From NCBI GenBank assembly GCA_000702685.1, contig JNJD01000006.1, forward strand, positions 248,001 through 312,000: a stretch of DNA of 64,000 bases, in the 5' to 3' direction. The notes under the pieces were generated by a model. The model searched no databases, was not told the origin of the DNA, and worked only from the letters and a program-made list of their open reading frames with translations. The position numbers and the translations under genes are program-made. Each line of letters opens with the position of its first letter. Within the stretch, counting starts at the first letter, position 1. The DNA is from Lachnospiraceae bacterium AC2028 (GTDB lineage: Bacteria > Bacillota > Clostridia > Lachnospirales > Lachnospiraceae). Below, one piece after another: positions 8,224 through 16,576 of this stretch.

Positions 8224-9303
8224 TCAGCCGTTCATCTGCTTTGCAACTTCTGCAGCGAAATCTTCGTTCTTCTTCTCCATGCCTTCGCCGGTCTCGAAAC
8301 GTACATAGTTAGAGATCTTAAGATCTGCATTTACGCTCTTGAGGTAAGCGGATACGCTCTGCTTGCCGTCCTCAGCCTTGACATAGATCTGATCCATGAG
8401 GCAGATCTCCTTGAGCTGCTTGGAGATACGTCCCTGAGCAAGTCCGCTGAAGATCTTGTCTGCTACGATGTTAGCCTTATCCTGCATAGCAAGTCCTGCA
8501 AGTGCAGCCTTTGCAGCATCGGAAAGGAAATTGAAGAGATACTTGTTGTTCTTGTTCTCTTCGTAAGCCTTTACATCATCATCGCTCCAAAGCTTGTCAG
8601 CCTGAGCCTTCTCGATAAGCTTTCCGAGAATGGGCTTGGGAAGAGTCTCGGGATCGTTGAGAGCTGAATCAACAGTGATCTCCTCAAGCTTCTTCATCTC
8701 TTCGGCAGAGATATCCTCTCTGGAGATGTACTGGGGATTCATAGCTGCGATCTGCATAGCTACGTTGGTAAGAGCCTCTTCGGTTCCGGGTACATTGCCT
8801 TCAACGATAACTGCGATCCTTCCGCCGCCGTGTACATAAGTAGCAACAGCTCCGGAAGCGTTAACCTTTGCAAAACGTCTGATGGAGATCTTCTCTCCGA
8901 TGGTAGCGGTCATCTCAACCTGAACATCGTTAACGGTCTTGGAAGAATCCTTAACCCAGGTTTCAGCCATGAATGCGGTGATATCGGCTGCATTTGACTT
9001 AAGAGCCTGCTCTGCGACTTCCTTAACGAAATTCTGGAACTTCTCGTTCTTTGCAACGAAGTCGGTCTCAGAGTTAACTTCTACTACAGCGGCAGTGTTG
9101 CCTTCTTTTGCGATGCAGCAGATACCCTCTGCAGCAATACGGCTGGCCTTCTTCTCAGCCTTAGCCTGACCGTTCTTCTTAAGAAACTCGAGAGCGGCAT
9201 CCATATCGCCGTTAGTCTCGTTAAGAGCCTTCTTACAATCCATCATTCCGGCGCCGCTCTTCTCACGCAGCTCCTTTACCATGGAAGCACTGATTTCTGC
9301 CAT
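8224..9303 (-). CDS. tsf: Translation elongation factor Ts
   Basis: The nucleotide-exchange factor for EF-Tu. The N-terminal UBA-like domain and the core motif KSGAGMMDCKKAL, followed by VEVNSETDFVA, are diagnostic. At 359 residues it is clearly longer than the 283 of E. coli; the extra length is after AAMNPQYISREDI, around residues 225-285, where a Lys/Asp/Asn-rich and Ala-rich segment separates the two halves of the C-terminal domain. The start has AAGGAG and follows rpsB by 42 bases, the usual rpsB-tsf operon. Confidence 0.96.
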   Translation of the reverse strand: MAEISASMVKELREKSGAGMMDCKKALNETNGDMDAALEFLKKNGQAKAEKKASRIAAEGICCIAKEGNTAAVVEVNSETDFVAKNEKFQNFVKEVAEQALKSNAADITAFMAETWVKDSSKTVNDVQVEMTATIGEKISIRRFAKVNASGAVATYVHGGGRIAVIVEGNVPGTEEALTNVAMQIAAMNPQYISREDISAEEMKKLEEITVDSALNDPETLPKPILGKLIEKAQADKLWSDDDVKAYEENKNNKYLFNFLSDAAKAALAGLAMQDKANIVADKIFSGLAQGRISKQLKEICLMDQIYVKAEDGKQSVSAYLKSVNADLKISNYVRFETGEGMEKKNEDFAAEVAKQMNG

Positions 9304-9345
9304 AATATTTCTCCTTAATAAAACCGGTTGATTGTTACTGATCCA

Positions 9346-10071
9346 TTAAGCCTCTGCAGGAGCTTCTTCAGCTGCATCGGTGTTGGAGGTTCCCTGGCTT
9401 GCTTCGATAACAGCATCAGCCATCTTGCTTACGATAAGCTTTACGGCACGGATAGCGTCATCGTTACCGGGAATGATGTAATCAAGCTCATCGGGATCAC
9501 AGTTGGTATCGCCGATACCGATAAGAGTGATGCCGAGTGCTCTTGCTTCCTGTACGCAGATGTTCTCTTTCTTGGGATCGATAACGAAGATAGCATCGGG
9601 GATTCTGGTCATATCCTTGATTCCGCCGAGGTTCTTCTCAAGCTTATCCCACTCCTTGCGAAGTCCGATAACTTCCTTCTTGGGAAGTACATCGAAGGTT
9701 CCGTCCTCGCTCATTCTCTCGATCTGGCGAAGTCTGTTTATACGGGACTGGATGGTACGGAAGTTGGTAAGCATACCGCCGAGCCATCTCTCATTTACGA
9801 AATACATGCCGCAACGCTCAGCCTCAGTCTTAACTGCATCCTGAGCCTGCTTTTTGGTTCCTACGAAAAGGATTGTTCCTCCCTGGGAAACGATCTCGCT
9901 GACTGCCTTGTAAGCCTCATCAAGCTTACCTACGGTCTTCTGAAGGTCGATGATGTGGATGCCGTTGCGCTCGGTGAAGATGTAGGGAGCCATCTTAGGG
10001 TTCCAACGTCTGGTCTGATGACCGAAGTGCACACCGGCTTCAAGAAGCTGTTTCATAGAAATAACGCTCAT
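9346..10071 (-). CDS. rpsB: 30S ribosomal protein S2
   Basis: A 241-residue S2 protein with the typical opening ([19 protein letters not shown]) and later [11 protein letters not shown] and PDAIFVIDP blocks. The C-terminus ends in an acidic Ala/Glu tail. The ATG has AAGGAGG 7 bases upstream. It is transcribed from a strong promoter at 10208-10236, through a leader of about 130 bases, ahead of tsf. Confidence 0.97.
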   Translation of the reverse strand: MSVISMKQLLEAGVHFGHQTRRWNPKMAPYIFTERNGIHIIDLQKTVGKLDEAYKAVSEIVSQGGTILFVGTKKQAQDAVKTEAERCGMYFVNERWLGGMLTNFRTIQSRINRLRQIERMSEDGTFDVLPKKEVIGLRKEWDKLEKNLGGIKDMTRIPDAIFVIDPKKENICVQEARALGITLIGIGDTNCDPDELDYIIPGNDDAIRAVKLIVSKMADAVIEASQGTSNTDAAEEAPAEA

Positions 10072-10207
10072 TTTAGATCCTCCTTATTTGTTAATCTTCC
10101 GCAAGTTTTTTAACATATCCAAGCGTCGATGATATGAACCCGGATCGGGACCCCGAGGGGCACACCCTGCCGGTAAAACAAGCGTGTTTAATAGTGACAA
10201 CGGTCGA

Positions 10208-10236
10208 ATTTTAGCATAAAGACGGGGTTAATGCAA
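10208..10236 (-). promoter_or_regulatory. rpsB-tsf promoter and structured leader
   Basis: On the minus strand TTGCAT (10231-10236), a 17-base spacer and TAAAAT (10208-10213). The leader from about 10200 to 10072 contains GC-rich short stems (CCCCTCGGGG and CCCG-ATC-CGGG around 10138-10162). A ribosomal-protein autoregulatory leader is possible, but I cannot match it to a known motif. Confidence 0.8.
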
Positions 10237-10270
10237 GATTTTTCTTATAATTGGAAGAAAGAACAAAAGA

Positions 10271-10340
10271 TGGGGACGGTTTCGGTGAACAGGGGGACGG
10301 TTCCTGCGTTCATGTGAACAGGGGGACGGTTCCCCCGGGT
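10271..10340. repeat. Three-unit REP-like cluster (GGGGACGGTT family)
   Basis: Three imperfect units share the core GGGGACGGTT at 10272, 10292 and 10321, separated by GTGAACA-type spacers; outer parts pair (TGAAC / GTTCA) and the last unit forms GGGGGA-ACCG-TCCCCC on the minus strand. The cluster lies directly after the GGDEF stop and upstream of the rpsB promoter, and may attenuate read-through from the fla/che region. Confidence 0.7.
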
Positions 10341-11498
10341 TCAGCCCTGTTTGATCTTTATCTTGTTTTCGTACATCTTGTCGTCCGCACGCTTGAGACT
10401 CTTTGCAAAAGCATCGGCCTCGGATCTGACAAGTTTATCGATGCCGATTCCCACCGACATACGGTACGGTTTATTTTCGCTCTCACACTTTTTGATGATT
10501 CCTTCGCGAAGGTCACTTATAAGCTTATCCATTTCGCTTTCATCCGCCGGACGAACGATCAGGATGAATTCATCCCCGCCGTAACGTGCAAGGAATATCG
10601 GCATATGGTTATTTCTGATCACCGAAGTAATGGCACCGGAAAGTAGCACAAGTGCAGCATCTCCTTCCGAATGTCCGTAGGTGTCATTGATCAGTTTGAA
10701 ATCATTGATATCGATCATGACTATATAGGTGCTGCGGCCTTCGGTAAAAAGATTGCCTTCCTGGGATATATAGCGGAGGAGCTGTCCCCTGTTATTGAGA
10801 TTGGTAAGGGGATCTGTGGAAATGCGCGAATCCATGGATTTTATGTAAAAGATCAGCATAAGGATAGTGCTTGAGAAACAAAAGATCGGAAGCTCCGGCA
10901 TAAGTGCCATCTGAAGAAAACCTCCAACGGTTACCATTATGGGGAAGCCGCCGATATAGAGGTGCTTTTTCTTTTCCAGCGGATTCTTCTCTCCGATGGA
11001 TTTTCTTATGGTATAGACCAGAACTGCGATTATATAGATATACGGTATGATACAGATAAATGCATCAAATACGCGTGTGGATTTATATTCGGGACTGATA
11101 AGAAGCTCCGGAGAAACTATATAAACGACGATGAGTGCGACGCCGGATACGAACAGCGGAAAGATCAGCGCATGTTTGATCGCGAGTCTGTTTCTTCCGG
11201 GTATCTGCTCTTCAGCCATGACATAAAGAAGCCATCTGTAGGTGATGACGGTCATCAGAACAAAGTTGGAAAACGTGGTTATCATTACCGTGACCGTACT
11301 GACGGGGAACACGCCGGAATCTACTCCGGACCAGATAGCATCGGAAACAAAATACATAAGAAAAGCAAGAAGAGCATGATCATATTTGATCTGCTTTTCC
11401 TGCTTGTCTATGCTCGTATGGTCATGATGAAGCATGATGCCGAAAAACAAGGCACCTACAAGATTTATGGATGCATAGTATATGAAATAATCAGGCAA
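10341..11498 (-). CDS. Membrane-bound diguanylate cyclase (GGDEF)
   Basis: A 385-residue protein with about seven membrane helices in residues 1-215 and a C-terminal GGDEF domain. It should make c-di-GMP from two GTP. The active-site loop RYGGDEF is intact, as are the upstream DPLTNLNNR and the DINDFKLINDTYGHSEGD metal/GTP motifs. The RxxD inhibitory site normally five residues before GGDEF is absent, so product inhibition is probably lost. The start is TTG with GGAGGGAG upstream. It is the last gene of the fla/che direction, 56 bases after the MltG-like gene; the PilZ gene at 21023 is a likely partner. Confidence 0.92.
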   Translation of the reverse strand: MPDYFIYYASINLVGALFFGIMLHHDHTSIDKQEKQIKYDHALLAFLMYFVSDAIWSGVDSGVFPVSTVTVMITTFSNFVLMTVITYRWLLYVMAEEQIPGRNRLAIKHALIFPLFVSGVALIVVYIVSPELLISPEYKSTRVFDAFICIIPYIYIIAVLVYTIRKSIGEKNPLEKKKHLYIGGFPIMVTVGGFLQMALMPELPIFCFSSTILMLIFYIKSMDSRISTDPLTNLNNRGQLLRYISQEGNLFTEGRSTYIVMIDINDFKLINDTYGHSEGDAALVLLSGAITSVIRNNHMPIFLARYGGDEFILIVRPADESEMDKLISDLREGIIKKCESENKPYRMSVGIGIDKLVRSEADAFAKSLKRADDKMYENKIKIKQG

Positions 11499-11554
11499 TG
11501 TTCTCCCTCCGAAACTATTGCATTTACTTCATAACACTGAATAAACAGCGGGAC

Positions 11555-12178
11555 TTAAAGTGAATTGGTGATCTTTTTGGCAATCCATTCATAGGAACTG
11601 TCAATGGGGATCTGAAATGTTCCGACACTGATCCTGTTGGCATATCCGTTATTCACCAGATAGTTATCGAAATCCTTGGCATTGTCTATAACGCCGAGAC
11701 GCTGGAGCTTTTCGGCTACGACATTCGAGCTGTTGCCCCTTTCAACCTGAAGGATCACATAATCGACCTGTACGGGCTGAGTATCCGCATCCGTCTGATC
11801 ATCAGGCTGAGCTGCGGATGTATCGTCAGGCTGAACATCCGGCTGCGTCTGAACATCGGAATCTGCCTGACTGTCCGGGTCGGTCTGAGTGCCGGGATCA
11901 GTCTGTGTATCCGGCTCTGCCTGATCGCCCGTAGGTACAAGAACGGGATACAGATTGGAGCCCGACCCCTGATCCTGATCTGATACATCGGAATCATCGG
12001 TCGCAGCGCTAAGGGAAAGACTGTCACTTTCGATCATTCCGAGTTCATGCGCCCTGGAAATTATCTCGGCATCGGATATTTCGGCTTTTGTATTTATTCT
12101 TGCAATGATCAGAATAAGTGCCGTGACAAACATGCCGACGCCTATTCCTCTCATATAAGCTCTCTTTTTCCTGTTCAT
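11555..12178 (-). CDS. MltG-like membrane-anchored protein lacking the catalytic domain
   Basis: A 207-residue protein with a basic start, one membrane helix (about residues 10-27), a short helical segment and a low-complexity Asp/Gln/Thr/Pro linker (residues about 75-130). The C-terminal 70 residues resemble the LysM-like subdomain of the endolytic transglycosylase MltG/YceG (ERGNSSNVVAEKLQRLGVI, FQIPIDSSYEWIAKKI). The large MltG catalytic domain with its Glu is missing, so it should not cut peptidoglycan; it may bind glycan. It is 5 bases downstream of the SwrB-position gene. Confidence 0.7.
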   Translation of the reverse strand: MNRKKRAYMRGIGVGMFVTALILIIARINTKAEISDAEIISRAHELGMIESDSLSLSAATDDSDVSDQDQGSGSNLYPVLVPTGDQAEPDTQTDPGTQTDPDSQADSDVQTQPDVQPDDTSAAQPDDQTDADTQPVQVDYVILQVERGNSSNVVAEKLQRLGVIDNAKDFDNYLVNNGYANRISVGTFQIPIDSSYEWIAKKITNSL

Positions 12179-12183
12179 TGATA

Positions 12184-13008
12184 TTACCTGCCGTGGAGTC
12201 CGAGTATAAGTCCGACCTCACCGACTCCCATCTTAAGACGCCTTGCTATCTCAACGGGTTCAAGTCCCGATTCCGCAAGTTCGACCACTTCGCGGTTTAT
12301 TTTCTCTCTTGAACTTTCAATGGCTTTTTCCGGTTCGCGTCCTTCCTTGGCCGCTTCTTTTTTCTCAGCTTCATTCGCATCGCTTACTGCAAGTTCTGCC
12401 CAGTTGAGAGTCCTGATATTCTTCTTGGGCTCTTCCTCTTCCTGAACACTCTTTACCGTCGCCTCAGCTTTGGGAGCTTCAAGTCCCGAAAAAAAGTTTA
12501 CAGCTTTCTGCGATGAATGCTTAACGCTCACGGTCTCGGGAGCAGGTGCGGGTTCAGCAGCCTTGACGGAAACGGATTCCGAAACCTCCTTAAGCTCTTC
12601 GGCAGTCTTCTGGGCTTCCCTGGCAGCCTCGGCGGCCTCATTGACGGTGCTCTTCAGATTCTTATGCTTATCGTTGAGCATGTCATACATGAACATGACT
12701 TCCTTGTGGTTCTTGTTGATCTCCTCAAGGACGGTATCCGAATATTCATTGACTGCCATGATCTTCTCATTGGTAAGTCTTTCAAGCGTGCGCTCCGTCT
12801 TTTCCTCGGCATAACCGACAGCCTCGTTTACGACATCATCGACATGCTTGCGCATATTATCGGATTCGCTCTCTATGCTCTTTTTTACTTCTTCCCGGAC
12901 AAGCTCACTGATATCGGTATCGATTGCTTCTTCTTTTTCGGGAATAAAAAAACTTGCCGCAATAAGAATCGCTCCCGCGGCAAGTAACAGAATCTCCAAA
13001 ACAGTCAT
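12184..13008 (-). CDS. DUF6115-like coiled-coil membrane protein in the SwrB position
   Basis: A 274-residue protein: one N-terminal membrane helix (residues 3-22), a long acidic coiled coil (about 30-150), an Ala/Pro/Glu linker, and a C-terminal helix-turn-helix-like segment (SGLEPVEIARRLKMGVGEV) of the type named DUF6115. In B. subtilis the gene after sigD in the fla/che operon is swrB, a single-pass protein that promotes basal-body assembly; here this gene sits between fapA and the MltG-like gene in the corresponding place. Homology to SwrB is inferred from position and architecture. Confidence 0.65.
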   Translation of the reverse strand: MTVLEILLLAAGAILIAASFFIPEKEEAIDTDISELVREEVKKSIESESDNMRKHVDDVVNEAVGYAEEKTERTLERLTNEKIMAVNEYSDTVLEEINKNHKEVMFMYDMLNDKHKNLKSTVNEAAEAAREAQKTAEELKEVSESVSVKAAEPAPAPETVSVKHSSQKAVNFFSGLEAPKAEATVKSVQEEEEPKKNIRTLNWAELAVSDANEAEKKEAAKEGREPEKAIESSREKINREVVELAESGLEPVEIARRLKMGVGEVGLILGLHGR

Positions 13009-13022
13009 CGCGAAAGTTCCTT

Positions 13023-13328
13023 TCAGATCTTTATGTCAAAAGAAGACGAGGATCCCTTTATCACAACCTTATCGGTATCCGCTTCTTCATGGTGCTTCCT
13101 TCTGTTCATTCCTCCGTCACCGGAGTATCCGCTTCCGGATCCTCCGTCGTCTTCGGGACGCATTTCGGACTTTTCGGTATTGGAAACCTGGGAATGTGAC
13201 AGATCGGTCTTTTTCTCGTTCTCATCCCCGACATGGCTCTGTACAAGGGATGCATGCATATCCTCATTATGCTTGAAGGTGGCATAATCAAGGGAAGCCG
13301 GTATCTGGGCAATCTCTATTCCTGCCAT
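13023..13328 (-). CDS. Small conserved-looking flagellar-operon protein, function unknown
   Basis: A 101-residue hydrophilic protein. The first 35 residues (GIEIAQIPASLDYATFKHNE, then DMHASLVQSHVG) look ordered; the rest is Gly/Ser/Asp-rich and charged, ending in Ser-rich FDIKI. There is no signal peptide or membrane segment. It lies 12 bases after fapA and 14 bases before the DUF6115-like gene, so it is almost certainly translated as part of the operon. Confidence 0.72.
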   Translation of the reverse strand: MAGIEIAQIPASLDYATFKHNEDMHASLVQSHVGDENEKKTDLSHSQVSNTEKSEMRPEDDGGSGSGYSGDGGMNRRKHHEEADTDKVVIKGSSSSFDIKI

Positions 13329-13340
13329 AATCTTACCTCT

Positions 13341-14933
13341 CTATAGGGGTGCCATTTTTACATCGCCGCCCTGACGGATGAATCTGCAATATTTGTAGCT
13401 GTCTCTTACGGTGGTGGAAAGATCACCTATGATGATCGTGGTTCCGGGATATACTTCACCGGTAACTATGACTTCCGATTTACGCTCGGGATCGAAGATC
13501 TTATTTAATTCCTGCATCCTCGCGTTCTTTTCGGTAAGTTCCTTCTTCTTGAGTTCAAGGGTCTCTGCCGTCTGCTTGACGTATGCAAGCTGTTCGGCGG
13601 TCATCCTTACGCCTTTTGCTTTCTTTTCCATGAAATTCTGGATAACGGGCTGAGCATCCTTGATCGCTTTTACTATATCGCCGATCTCTTTCTGGGTTCT
13701 GTTGAATTCGTTCTTGAGTTCGGGATTTGCGCCCACTTCGACTATGGTCTGTGAACCCATTGTAGCACCGAGCGTCTTGGCTTCAACCTTGGAATCCGCC
13801 TGGACATGTCCTCCCGTGATGAATCCGTGCTTACCGGTAACGGTTACTTCGGTTCCGGCGGAGACATCGGAATGAAGTATGGATTCGGTATTTACATAAC
13901 CTCCGGCTTTGACCTTGCTGTTCTCAATGAACTTGGAGATTACATTATTGCCTGCTTCCAGAACACCCTTGCCCATTCCGTTCATACCGCGGGCAATGAT
14001 GATATTTCCGCCCGCAACAACATGAGCTCCTTCGACCACGCCGTATACTATAACATCACCGGTAGCCTTTACTTCGAAATTCGCCGCTATATTGCCGTTT
14101 ACCTGGACATTACCGGTAAAGTCGATATTTCCTGTAGAGTTGTCTACATTTTCAACGGTGTAGATATTGGAAACGAAAACGGATCCGTCTATAAGCTGTA
14201 CCATTCCGTCGACATCGCTCTTGATGACAAGCCTGTCCTCGGAAAGGGTTATGTTCTTACCGAAACTGTGACGGAGCTTTTTGACCTCGCGGGGCTTTAT
14301 GGGAGCTCCCTGTATGGTCATGCCGGGTTCGCCCGCATCCTCGGGGATGATGCGTGCGAGCATCTCTCCCTTTTTGACATTGTTTACAATACCCAAATGA
14401 AAATAGTCCACGGAGCCGTCTTCATTCATTGCGGGCTTGGCGTGAACATCGGTATTGAAGAAATACTCTATCTCGGCATCCCTTCCGTGCCTGGGAGGCT
14501 TACCCTTGGCTACGGTGATATCCGTGCAATAGATACCGCCGCTTGCAAAAAGCTTCTGAAGCAGCTCGATCTGTATGCCGTATTTGATCATTCTGAAAGC
14601 CATATCCTTCAGGAATTCATCAACGGTCATTCTTTCGCCCGTATCTGAAGGAGGAGTGAATCTTGCGATGGCTTTCATATTATCTTCGGATACGGAGAAA
14701 TTATAATTCTCGCGGATTGCGGGACATTCACCGGATCCGAGCTCTATCACCTCATCCTTGAGTGACTTGATCGCATCGGTAACCTTGCCGGGCTCGTATG
14801 CGGTCAGACCGTTCATATCAAGATAATTAACAAGCTCCTGAGCCCTGACGGGTTCGCCGCCGTCCCTGGGAGCGTATATCGCAACTCCGTAACCTCCGGG
14901 AGTTTTGATGACTTTAAAAAATCCGTTTCTCAT
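13341..14933 (-). CDS. fapA: FapA family (DUF342) protein
   Basis: A 530-residue cytoplasmic protein. Residues about 90-180 hold the DUF342 N-terminal domain (YGIQIELLQKLFASGGIYCT). A right-handed beta-helix follows, made of repeated short strands rich in Gly and Val (VNGNIAANFEVKATGDVIVY, VVAGGNIIIARG), then a coiled coil around residues 410-480 and a short beta-rich end. FapA-type proteins are linked to flagellar placement or assembly in several bacteria, but their biochemical role is unclear. AGGAGA precedes the ATG. The gene is 19 bases downstream of sigD. Confidence 0.88.
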   Translation of the reverse strand: MRNGFFKVIKTPGGYGVAIYAPRDGGEPVRAQELVNYLDMNGLTAYEPGKVTDAIKSLKDEVIELGSGECPAIRENYNFSVSEDNMKAIARFTPPSDTGERMTVDEFLKDMAFRMIKYGIQIELLQKLFASGGIYCTDITVAKGKPPRHGRDAEIEYFFNTDVHAKPAMNEDGSVDYFHLGIVNNVKKGEMLARIIPEDAGEPGMTIQGAPIKPREVKKLRHSFGKNITLSEDRLVIKSDVDGMVQLIDGSVFVSNIYTVENVDNSTGNIDFTGNVQVNGNIAANFEVKATGDVIVYGVVEGAHVVAGGNIIIARGMNGMGKGVLEAGNNVISKFIENSKVKAGGYVNTESILHSDVSAGTEVTVTGKHGFITGGHVQADSKVEAKTLGATMGSQTIVEVGANPELKNEFNRTQKEIGDIVKAIKDAQPVIQNFMEKKAKGVRMTAEQLAYVKQTAETLELKKKELTEKNARMQELNKIFDPERKSEVIVTGEVYPGTTIIIGDLSTTVRDSYKYCRFIRQGGDVKMAPL

Positions 14934-14952
14934 AAATTCTCTCCTAAGCAGA

Positions 14953-15726
14953 TCAAGTCTGAGTAAGTATATCCATATACGGACCTAGCTTATCCTTCAT
15001 CTTCTTAAGAGCTCTTGTATGAAGCTGGGATATTCTGGATTCCGAGACCTCAAGTGTCTGCGCTATTTCCTTGAGAGTCATTTCCTCGTAGTAATACAGA
15101 GTGATTATCTGCTGCTCTTTTTCCGACAGATTGCTGAGAGCTTCCGATAACTTCTCGGTAAGTTCCTTCTTGTCGATATTCTCTTCGGGACTAAGGAAAT
15201 GAGCGGTAGTCTGGGATGAAGGAGATGATGCAACGTCCGCACCGGATTCAACAAACTCATCAAGGCTGACAAGTCCGGTTATCTTCATCTGTGACTGCCA
15301 TTCGGAATATTCGTCATCGGTAATGCCGAGGGCCTGCGCAATCTCTTCGTCAGTAGCGACATGTCCCTTGGTGACCTCTATCTCATGCATAACCGCATCT
15401 ATTTTTTTCTGTTTCTGTCTGATCGTTCTGGGAATCCAGTCCATCTTGCGGATCTGGTCCAGTATAGAACCTCTTATACGAAGCGAGGCATATGTTTCGA
15501 ATTTGACGTCTTTGAGATTATCGAATTTATCAATAGCATCTATGAGTCCGAAGATACCGTAACTGCAGAGATCTTCGAATTCAACATTATAACCGAGATA
15601 CATGGAGAGCCTTCCGGCCACGACTTTAACAAGAGGAGCATATTCTATAATAAGCTTCTCTCTTACATCCGCACCCCTGTTTTTGGCGTAGTCGTCAAGT
15701 AATTTTTTTCTTGATGCCTCATCCAT
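14953..15726 (-). CDS. sigD: Flagellar sigma factor of the FliA/SigD/WhiG family
   Basis: A 257-residue sigma-28 type factor that directs RNA polymerase to late flagellar and chemotaxis promoters. Regions 2 (LVKVVAGRLSMYLGYNVEFE, then DLCSYGIFGLIDAIDKFD), 3 and 4 (ITLYYYEEMTLKEIAQTLEV, then SESRISQLHTRALKKMK) are complete. Unlike its neighbours it has no clear ribosome site: an in-frame stop lies two codons before the ATG, and only GATAG is near it. A 7-bp hairpin sits 35 bases upstream. It is near the 3' end of the fla/che cluster, as in B. subtilis. Its anti-sigma factor FlgM is not in this window. Confidence 0.95.
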   Translation of the reverse strand: MDEASRKKLLDDYAKNRGADVREKLIIEYAPLVKVVAGRLSMYLGYNVEFEDLCSYGIFGLIDAIDKFDNLKDVKFETYASLRIRGSILDQIRKMDWIPRTIRQKQKKIDAVMHEIEVTKGHVATDEEIAQALGITDDEYSEWQSQMKITGLVSLDEFVESGADVASSPSSQTTAHFLSPEENIDKKELTEKLSEALSNLSEKEQQIITLYYYEEMTLKEIAQTLEVSESRISQLHTRALKKMKDKLGPYMDILTQT

Positions 15727-15761
15727 AGACTATCGGTTTATCGGCCCCCTGTCTTGATCTT

Positions 15762-15778
15762 GGGATCGTTGCGATCCC
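15762..15778 (-). other. Perfect 7-bp hairpin just before sigD
   Basis: GGGATCG-CAA-CGATCCC on the minus strand begins at the first base of the upstream gene's stop codon. No T-run follows, so it is not an intrinsic terminator. It may stabilise a processed mRNA end or modulate translation of sigD, which has a weak ribosome site. Confidence 0.55.
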
Positions 15779-16053
15779 TATTCGCCTTCGGAAGTCTGAT
15801 CGACCTGTCCGATCACATCTCCGTCAGCATCCTTTTCGATAACTTCGTCTTCTATCATCTCCTGCCTGCTGTTGACCTTGTCGAAATGATCAAGGAACAT
15901 GACAATGACAGATCCTATCGCATAGAAGACCAAAAATACGATCAAAAGACTCACGAGTTTATATATGATACTGTATCCCCTGATGAAGGTGATCACCGCA
16001 GTGACCAGTCCCGCGCAGAGCATCATGGTAAGGGGAAGTAATTTTCTCTTCAT
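15778..16053 (-). CDS. Small two-helix membrane protein between cheD and sigD
   Basis: A 91-residue protein of unknown function. Two membrane helices (about residues 6-24 and 31-53) are followed by an acidic C-terminal tail of about 35 residues. Its ATG overlaps the cheD stop (ATGA), indicating translational coupling. In B. subtilis cheD is directly followed by sigD, so this gene is an extra member of the operon. Confidence 0.75.
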   Translation of the reverse strand: MKRKLLPLTMMLCAGLVTAVITFIRGYSIIYKLVSLLIVFLVFYAIGSVIVMFLDHFDKVNSRQEMIEDEVIEKDADGDVIGQVDQTSEGE

Positions 16054-16535
16054 CAGATGACCTTTTCCGGCTTTCCTACCGCCTTGATCACATAGTCACC
16101 GGTCTCCGGATAAAAGATAACCGTACGTCCGTAATTAAGTCCCGTATCTTCGGCTAAGATAGGTATACCGAGTTCTTTTAATTTTGCTTTGACGGCCTCT
16201 ACATTTCTCTCGCCGACATTGAGATTGGTTCTGGAGGACATAGCGAACATCGTTGCTCCGCCCGCGATCTTGGCTACGATATTTCTCTTCACTGCACCGA
16301 GCTTTTCCATCTGTTTAAGAAGTTCAACTATGCCCGTATCCGCAAACTTTGCGACATTCGTCTGGTTGGCGATTACTGTTGAATCGGGAAGCATGATGTG
16401 GGCAAGTCCGCCTACCTTGTTGTTCTTGTCCCTGAGTGCTATACCGACGCATGAGCCGAGTCCCAATGTTGTTATTCCGTTTGGAGGAAGGCAAGTCTTA
16501 AGGTCCGCCATTCCGACCTTTATGATTTCACTCAT
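16053..16535 (-). CDS. cheD: Chemoreceptor glutamine deamidase CheD
   Basis: A 160-residue enzyme that deamidates glutamines in chemoreceptors and stimulates CheC. The catalytic Cys (GLGSCVGIALRD, near residue 29), His (LAHIMLPDS, near residue 46) and a following Thr (ANQTNVAKFADT) are present, as is the C-terminal RTVIFYPETG block. AAGGAG precedes the ATG. It follows cheC by 41 bases; CheC and CheD work as a pair. Confidence 0.95.
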   Translation of the reverse strand: MSEIIKVGMADLKTCLPPNGITTLGLGSCVGIALRDKNNKVGGLAHIMLPDSTVIANQTNVAKFADTGIVELLKQMEKLGAVKRNIVAKIAGGATMFAMSSRTNLNVGERNVEAVKAKLKELGIPILAEDTGLNYGRTVIFYPETGDYVIKAVGKPEKVI

Positions 16536-16576
16536 CTCTTATCTCCTTGGATCATGCATAAAAAACTTCTTTCTGC

